Below are positions 25,371 to 29,494 of a stretch of DNA of 29,494 bases, one piece after another (position 1 is the first letter of the stretch; each line of letters opens with the position of its first letter). The translations under genes were made by a program, and so were the position numbers. Source of the DNA: Halieaceae bacterium (GTDB taxonomy: Bacteria > Pseudomonadota > Gammaproteobacteria > Pseudomonadales > Halieaceae); the NCBI GenBank assembly GCA_018666295.1, contig JABIZW010000184.1, positions 1 through 29,494 of the forward strand, written 5' to 3'. The notes beneath the pieces are model-generated. The model ran no database searches and had not been told where the DNA came from. It was given only the letters and a program-made list of their open reading frames with translations.

Positions 25371-26462
25371 CTAGGTATCACTGGGCTCAGGAAGCACTTG
25401 ATGGATCGTGTGTGTGGGGAATGCAATCGCCGCGCCGTTTTGTTCAACAATCGCCAAAATACGAAGCAGGATATCTTCTTTGATTGCGTGATATTCCACC
25501 CAGTTGGTGGTTTTAGTAAACGCGTAAACAAAAAAGTCGAGTGATGACGGTCCCATGTGATTAAAGTTGACGATCAGTGTTCGATCTTGGGCGATATCAT
25601 CGTGGTGCTGAAACATTGCCATCACGTCCTTAACAATGCCTGCAACTCTGTGAGCGTCCTCGTATCGAACACCGATCGTTTCGTAGATTCGTCGGTTAGT
25701 CATTCGCGATGGGTTTTCGAGCGACACACTCGAAAACGTCGAGTTAGGAACGTACAGCGGGCGCTGGTCAAACGTCCGGATTCGGGTCATTCGCAAGCCA
25801 ATGTCTTCCACCGTACCTTCGATTTGTCGATCAGGCGAGCGAATCCAGTCCCCCACTGCAAATGGTCGATCCAAGTAGATGCTCAACCCACCTAGAAAGT
25901 TTGCAAGCAAGTCCTTTGCCGCAAAACCGACTGCAATACCACCCACACCGCCAAAAGCCAGCAGTCCTGAAACAGAAACACCTTGCGACTGCAAGACCAT
26001 CAACAACGACAACACCCAGACCGTAATTCGAGCAAGCCGTGCAACCGCACTTATCGTTGCACGATCATCGGAGTTTCGTGGGCCCCGATGCTCTGCCAAT
26101 AACTCGATTTCAACGCCTGTCGACACGCGGTGTAGCAGCCAACCCACCAAGAGTATGAGACCCGCATCAGCGACATGAATCAGGGCAGTTCGAAGCCCCT
26201 GTGCCGCTTCAAAGAGGCTGAGCAATCCGTAAATAACGGCAATCCACATCGCCCACTGAATCGGTGGCGCGATGGAATAAAAAACCACATCGTCCCAACG
26301 CGTGGCCGTTGTATCGGCAATCGCTGTCAGACGTTTTACTGCGAATCGAATTCCAAAATGACCCGAAATTCCCAATGCAATTAGTGACAACAAGGCCGTT
26401 GTCGCCATAGGCAGCCCTGTAGCATCGCTCAGCGGGGCGACCAGCGTTAAAAATGATTCCAT
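25371..26462 (-). CDS. Small-conductance mechanosensitive channel, MscS family
   Basis: A 363-residue inner-membrane channel that opens on osmotic downshift. Helices lie near 14-33, 65-85 and 95-115. They are followed by the pore-lining region VSGLLAFGGVGGIAVGFAAK and the MscS beta domain (FAVGDWIRSPDRQIEGTVED, then RPLYVPNSTFSSVSLENPSR). It has more N-terminal helices than E. coli MscS and resembles the YnaI class. I chose the ATG at 26462 with GGA 7 nt upstream; a TTG two codons earlier is possible. It ends 12 bp from the CsiV-like gene, tail to tail, and is divergent from lexA. Confidence 0.93.
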   Translation of the reverse strand: MESFLTLVAPLSDATGLPMATTALLSLIALGISGHFGIRFAVKRLTAIADTTATRWDDVVFYSIAPPIQWAMWIAVIYGLLSLFEAAQGLRTALIHVADAGLILLVGWLLHRVSTGVEIELLAEHRGPRNSDDRATISAVARLARITVWVLSLLMVLQSQGVSVSGLLAFGGVGGIAVGFAAKDLLANFLGGLSIYLDRPFAVGDWIRSPDRQIEGTVEDIGLRMTRIRTFDQRPLYVPNSTFSSVSLENPSRMTNRRIYETIGVRYEDAHRVAGIVKDVMAMFQHHDDIAQDRTLIVNFNHMGPSSLDFFVYAFTKTTNWVEYHAIKEDILLRILAIVEQNGAAIAFPTHTIHQVLPEPSDT

Positions 26463-26522
26463 GCTCAATCCACATATTAGATGAAGGCTATAAGCTACCG
26501 ACGCGTCATCGTTCGGCCAATA

Positions 26523-26538
26523 CTGTACATTTAAACAG
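26523..26538. promoter_or_regulatory. LexA operator 1 (SOS box) of lexA
   Basis: CTGT, 8 nt (ACATTTAA), then ACAG fits the gammaproteobacterial SOS box CTGT-N8-ACAG exactly at the outer bases. It overlaps the candidate -35 of the lexA promoter and lies 39 bp before the lexA start. LexA binding here would give autorepression. Confidence 0.85.
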
Positions 26539-26552
26539 CCTGCCTATATATT
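26524..26552 (+). promoter_or_regulatory. Candidate sigma70 promoter of lexA
   Basis: TGTACA (26524-26529) as a weak -35 and TATATT (26547-26552) as -10 are 17 bp apart. Each hexamer lies within one of the two SOS boxes, the arrangement expected for a LexA-repressed promoter. Confidence 0.6.
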
Positions 26553-26555
26553 CAG
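26540..26555. promoter_or_regulatory. LexA operator 2 (imperfect SOS box) of lexA
   Basis: CTG, 10 nt (CCTATATATT), then CAG keeps the essential CTG-N10-CAG frame of an SOS box with an AT-rich core. It covers the -10 region. Its centre is 17 bp from that of operator 1. Two tandem boxes in front of lexA are also found in E. coli. Confidence 0.7.
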
Positions 26556-26576
26556 TAAAACCGCCGGAGAACAGTC

Positions 26577-27173
26577 ATGAATAAGCTTACAGCCCGACAG
26601 CAACAGGTGATGGATGTCGTCAAGTCGAGCATCGAGGCCACAGGTATGCCACCGACACGCGCCGACATCGCTAGGGAACTTGGGTTTAAGTCTGCAAATG
26701 CCGCTGAAGAGCACCTAAAGGCACTCGCTAAAAAGGGCGTCATCGAGCTTGTAGCAGGAGCGTCTCGAGGTATTCGCTTAACCGAGCAACTAGGTTTGCC
26801 TATTATTGGGCGAGTTGCCGCAGGCGCCCCACTGTTGGCGCAGGAGCACATCGAAGACTACTGTGACCTCAGCGCGAGCTTCTTCGCCCCACCTGCGCAC
26901 TACCTTCTGCAAGTCTGCGGAGACAGCATGATCAACGCGGGCATTTTTGATGGAGACCTCATTGCCGTTCACAGCACTCGCGAGGTCCGCCAAGGTCAAA
27001 TAGCGATTGTGCGCATTGAAGATGAAGTCACAGTGAAACGTTGGAATCGAATCAGCGATCAACGCGTTGACTTGATTGCTGAGAACGACGCTTACGCGCC
27101 CATAGAGATTGATCTCAGTGAGCAATCTATTGCAATCGAAGGTGTAAGTGTTGGCGTCATTCGACGCCAGTGA
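26577..27173 (+). CDS. lexA: SOS repressor LexA
   Basis: LexA represses DNA-damage genes and cleaves itself when RecA filaments form. The 198 residues contain the winged-helix DNA-binding domain, with PPTRADIARELGFKSANAAE at 25-44, very close to E. coli LexA. The self-cleavage site is Ala82-Gly83 in GRVAAGAPLLAQEHIE. The catalytic Ser117 (CGDSMINAG) and Lys154 (VTVKRW) are present, so cleavage should work. GGAG lies 7 nt before the ATG. Two SOS boxes upstream indicate autoregulation. No sulA-like gene follows, unlike in Pseudomonas. Its stop directly abuts the stop of the convergent 86-residue gene. Confidence 0.98.
   Translation: MNKLTARQQQVMDVVKSSIEATGMPPTRADIARELGFKSANAAEEHLKALAKKGVIELVAGASRGIRLTEQLGLPIIGRVAAGAPLLAQEHIEDYCDLSASFFAPPAHYLLQVCGDSMINAGIFDGDLIAVHSTREVRQGQIAIVRIEDEVTVKRWNRISDQRVDLIAENDAYAPIEIDLSEQSIAIEGVSVGVIRRQ
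27152..27169. repeat. Hairpin at the 3' end of lexA
   Basis: TGGCGTC, loop ATTC, GACGCCA gives a perfect 7-bp stem across the last codons of lexA, extendable by two G-T wobbles. No T-run follows on either strand, so it is not a classical intrinsic terminator. It may protect the RNA end or slow polymerase between the two convergent genes. Confidence 0.4.
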
Positions 27174-27434
27174 TCAATGCAGCGTTCGGCGTTCTGCTTT
27201 GTCCGAGGACTCGGTTGTGTCCATATCGACACCTGACCTTTCCGCCATTTTTGCGGCCGCCTGAATGCCGGCCTGAATCATAATTTTTGCGACTTCAAGA
27301 TTATTGTCCACGAGGTACGCACTTGCCTCTTCTGAAAACTGGATGCTCACTAACGGCTCCGAGTCGTCCTCTGCTCGCTGCAGCACAACTTCTCCATCAC
27401 CTAAATCAACAATTTCCAAAAGCGACGTAGACAT
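27174..27434 (-). CDS. Conserved small protein of unknown function
   Basis: An 86-residue acidic soluble protein without signal peptide or membrane helix. The N-terminal half (SLLEIVDLGDGEVVLQRAED) looks like beta strands; the middle (SEEASAYLVDNNLEVAKIMIQAGIQAAAKM) looks helical; the tail is charged and variable. I do not recognise a named domain. A similar small gene lies between lexA and topA in Pseudomonas, as far as I recall, which suggests it is real and conserved. GAGG lies 7 nt before the ATG. It is probably read with topA and the DUF6586-like gene, 80 bp upstream, or from its own promoter in that gap. Confidence 0.75.
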   Translation of the reverse strand: MSTSLLEIVDLGDGEVVLQRAEDDSEPLVSIQFSEEASAYLVDNNLEVAKIMIQAGIQAAAKMAERSGVDMDTTESSDKAERRTLH

Positions 27435-27514
27435 TTTCGAACCTCACAAGATGTCGTGGTTTGTCTTTGACAGTAACACTATAGATCGCGTTTTACCACA
27501 AGAGCGCGGCTCGG
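27435..27514 (-). promoter_or_regulatory. Gap between DUF6586-like gene and the 86-residue gene
   Basis: This 80-bp gap may hold a promoter for the small gene. On the minus strand, TTGTGG and TGTTAC are 17 bp apart, a weak -35/-10 pair. A small hairpin GAGC-CGC-GCTC lies just before it without a T-run. Neither element is strong. Confidence 0.3.
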
Positions 27515-27979
27515 TCATGATTCGTCAATATCACCCGATACGCGGTCCATTAAGCGTTCCAGCTCGCGAAAACAGTCCGTTGCCGTAGCGTAGTTGAAGC
27601 GCGTGCGCTCAACCGCCAAGACATGGGCCGGTGCTATCGGGGCCAAACCTGGCGCAATTTCTTTTTGTAACTCAGCTAACCAGCCTCCAGCCTCGAGCAA
27701 CCGGAACTCTTTGACCTCAGGAGCCACTTCAATCCCGTCTGCCAGTAATGGCATGGCCGCAACACAATGGGGGGGATTGAGCGGCAACCCCGTCACTCGG
27801 TTACACGCGAGGAGCTGCCAACCGTACGCATCAAGTAGATGCAGGCGGACAGCCGGGGCAAACGCGGCATCTAATGCGGGCGCCGCTACAGCGCTCGCTT
27901 TCATCGCACTGTCCCATGCCGTCAAAACGATTGATGCCATGTACATGCTGTGATTTGCATAAGACTGAGCCTGACTCAC
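27515..27979 (-). CDS. DUF6586-like protein of unknown function
   Basis: A 154-residue protein, Ala- and Leu-rich, predicted all-helical, with no signal peptide. The content (YANHSMYMASIVLTAWDSAM near the start, LLDAYGWQLLACNRV in the middle, FNYATATDCFRELERLMDRV near the end) fits the DUF6586 proteins found between lexA and topA in pseudomonads. This match is from memory and position. The start is GTG with a weak ribosome-binding site 12 bp after topA, so translation may depend on topA. An internal ATG 11 codons later is an alternative. Function is unknown. Confidence 0.65.
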   Translation of the reverse strand: MSQAQSYANHSMYMASIVLTAWDSAMKASAVAAPALDAAFAPAVRLHLLDAYGWQLLACNRVTGLPLNPPHCVAAMPLLADGIEVAPEVKEFRLLEAGGWLAELQKEIAPGLAPIAPAHVLAVERTRFNYATATDCFRELERLMDRVSGDIDES

Positions 27980-27991
27980 GGACGATCAACC

Positions 27992-29494
27992 CTACTTTTT
28001 AAGCGGCGTTTTTTTTGCTTTGGCTTTGGCCTTTGGCTTTTTTTTGGGCGCCGGCTTACCCGAACCTTCGGCCACCCAAGCGCCGTTGCTAAAGAACGCC
28101 TTCCAGCCCGTCGCCTTGCCATCGATTTCGGTCATGACGTACTGCTCTTTGGTCTTTCTGCTGAATCGAATCTGACTGCGATTAGCCACATCATCCGTGA
28201 CAGGCGCGTCCAGCAAAAACTGATATTTCGGATCAAGTTCCGCCTGATGAGGAATGACCTCGTCAACGAACGGCGCACGTGTCTCACGGTGTTTTGGAAA
28301 TTGACTGGCCGCCAAAAAGAGGCCCGCGGCGCCGTCCCGCAAAATGTAATGATCTTCTACCTTTACGCACCGCAGTTCCGGCATCGGAATCGGGTCCATT
28401 TTGGGCGGCGCTGCTTCCCCGCTACGGAGCAACTTGCGGGTGTTTTTGCACTCGCTGTTAGTGCACCCAAAGTACTTACCAAATCGCCCTGTTCTGAGCT
28501 GCATCTCAGAACTGCATTTGTCACACTCAAGCGTCGGCCCGTCATAGCCTTTAATCTTAAAGCTACCCGTTTCGACGCGATACCCATCGCAGTCAGGGTT
28601 GTTTCCGCAAACATGCAATTTCTGCGTTTCATCAATAAGATAACTGTCCATAGCCGCATTGCATTTATGGCAGCGCTCTTTTGTTAACAGCAATCTCGAT
28701 TCGGCTTCATCGTCCGCGTCAATCGATACGACCTCGTCGCCCGAAATAAGATTAATCGTGGTTTTGCAGCGCTCCTTAGGGGGCAAGTTGTAACCGGAGC
28801 AGCCCAGAAAAACACCAGTACTCGCCGTCCTTACCTGCATGGGACGCTCACAGGTACCACAGGGAATCCCTGTAGGAGTCGGTTCATTGGCCTGCATACC
28901 GCCCTCACCGGGCTGCTCTGCAAGCTCTAACTTGGAGCGGAAGTCGCTGTAGAAATTATCGAGGACTTCGCGCCAGTCCTTGCGACCCTCCGCAACCTTG
29001 TCAAGGTTCGCTTCCATCGAGGCAGTAAAGCCGTAATCGAGGAGATCCTCAAAACTGTCCTGCAACCGCTGAGTCACAATATCGCCCATTTTTTCCGCAT
29101 AGAAGCGACGATTCTCAAGCTTGACGTAGCCTCGATCTTGGATAGTAGAAATAATCGCGGCATACGTTGATGGACGCCCTATTCCGCGCTTTTCAAGCTC
29201 TCTAACCAAACTGGCCTCACCATAACGAGCTGGCGGTTTCGTGAAGTGTTGTGCCGGATGCAATGCCGACATCGCAAGTACGTCGCTCACCTTAAAGTCA
29301 GGTAATAACGCGTCATCGCCTTTCTTCGCCATCGGTCGCTGTACACGCGTGTAGCCGTCAAACTCGACGACGCGCCCCTTTGCGGTCATATCGTACTCGT
29401 CGGCACTCACCGTAACCGTCGTACTCAAATAGCGAGCGGGCGTCATCTGACACGCCACAAACTGTCGCCATATCAACTCGTAGAGCCGCTGAGC
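27992..29494 (-). CDS. topA: DNA topoisomerase I (partial, 5' end cut by window)
   Basis: Type IA topoisomerase that relaxes negative supercoils. Only the C-terminal 500 residues are inside the window; the frame is open to the right edge, reading AQRLYELIWRQFVACQMTPA as in E. coli TopA. Seen are the late core with KRGIGRPSTYAAIISTIQDR, then three Cys4 zinc ribbons beginning CGTC, CHKC and CDKC, then Cys-free C-terminal domains. The tail is Lys- and Ala-rich (PKKKPKAKAKAKKTPLKK). The Toprim domain and the active-site Tyr lie outside the window. Two runs of eight A in the coding strand encode part of the tail. A DUF6586-like gene follows after 12 bp. Confidence 0.96.
   Translation of the reverse strand, partial: AQRLYELIWRQFVACQMTPARYLSTTVTVSADEYDMTAKGRVVEFDGYTRVQRPMAKKGDDALLPDFKVSDVLAMSALHPAQHFTKPPARYGEASLVRELEKRGIGRPSTYAAIISTIQDRGYVKLENRRFYAEKMGDIVTQRLQDSFEDLLDYGFTASMEANLDKVAEGRKDWREVLDNFYSDFRSKLELAEQPGEGGMQANEPTPTGIPCGTCERPMQVRTASTGVFLGCSGYNLPPKERCKTTINLISGDEVVSIDADDEAESRLLLTKERCHKCNAAMDSYLIDETQKLHVCGNNPDCDGYRVETGSFKIKGYDGPTLECDKCSSEMQLRTGRFGKYFGCTNSECKNTRKLLRSGEAAPPKMDPIPMPELRCVKVEDHYILRDGAAGLFLAASQFPKHRETRAPFVDEVIPHQAELDPKYQFLLDAPVTDDVANRSQIRFSRKTKEQYVMTEIDGKATGWKAFFSNGAWVAEGSGKPAPKKKPKAKAKAKKTPLKK

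Noticed and set aside
27950..28687. 245-codon plus-strand frame antisense to topA
   Set aside because: It lies opposite a strongly supported topA coding region. Its translation has no recognisable motif and reflects codon bias of the real gene.
1..29494. Mobile element, CRISPR array, tRNA or rRNA gene
   Set aside because: Almost all bases are covered by recognisable core genes. No transposase, integrase, spaced direct repeats or RNA-gene signatures were seen in the short gaps.
1..29494. A new defence or biosynthetic system
   Set aside because: Nearly all genes longer than 200 codons belong to known housekeeping or envelope families. The remaining unknowns are two small genes, with no cluster of enzymes around them.

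Overview
The window is a compact stretch of core chromosome from a Gram-negative gammaproteobacterium, probably a marine one. The evidence is a complete Na+-translocating NADH:quinone reductase operon, a full LolCDE lipoprotein-release system, lipid A genes (lpxK, msbA, kdsB), an E. coli-type MurB and a gammaproteobacterial LexA with matching operators. The neighbourhood (comEC-exbB-exbD-lpxK-kdsB-murB; nqr-lolCDE; long gap next to mfd; CsiV; lexA-topA) resembles the block I recall from Pseudomonas, but the sequences and gene content differ. A Cellvibrionales/Halieaceae-like marine lineage is my inference and was not tested. I see no mobile element, CRISPR array, rRNA or tRNA. The longest stretch without a gene is about 230 bp, upstream of nqrA.

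Region 1 (1-7607, all minus strand) is an envelope-biogenesis operon transcribed comEC > exbB > exbD > msbA > lpxK > kdsB > murB. MurB runs off the left edge. Genes from exbB to murB overlap or lie within about 15 bp of each other. It joins an inner-membrane DNA-uptake channel, an ExbB/ExbD proton-driven motor, the lipid A flippase and kinase, Kdo activation and a peptidoglycan precursor reductase. A single DUF2062 membrane protein (7726-8262, plus) follows, divergent from comEC.

Region 2 (8259-18491, minus) is a nearly gapless run of eleven genes: nqrA-B-C-D-E-F > apbE > nqrM > lolC > lolD > lolE. NqrA-F form the Na+ pump. ApbE attaches FMN to NqrB and NqrC, and NqrM supplies iron for the Fe-S centre between NqrD and NqrE. 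The Lol genes follow with a one-base stop/start overlap, so respiratory-pump assembly and lipoprotein sorting are probably co-expressed.

Region 3 (18720-25358) holds a long, N-terminally extended GAPDH (minus), divergent from mfd (plus). Mfd overlaps a CsiV-family secreted protein with an unusually long acidic linker.

Region 4 (25371-29494) holds an MscS-type channel (minus) divergent from lexA (plus), with two adjacent SOS boxes in front of lexA. Converging on lexA are topA (5' end missing at the right edge), a DUF6586-like gene and an 86-residue gene of unknown function.

I did not find a convincing new system such as defence, secretion or biosynthesis. The most unusual points are the nqr-lol coupling, the GAPDH that lacks the usual NAD-selecting Asp, the enlarged CsiV protein, and symmetric elements upstream of nqrA.
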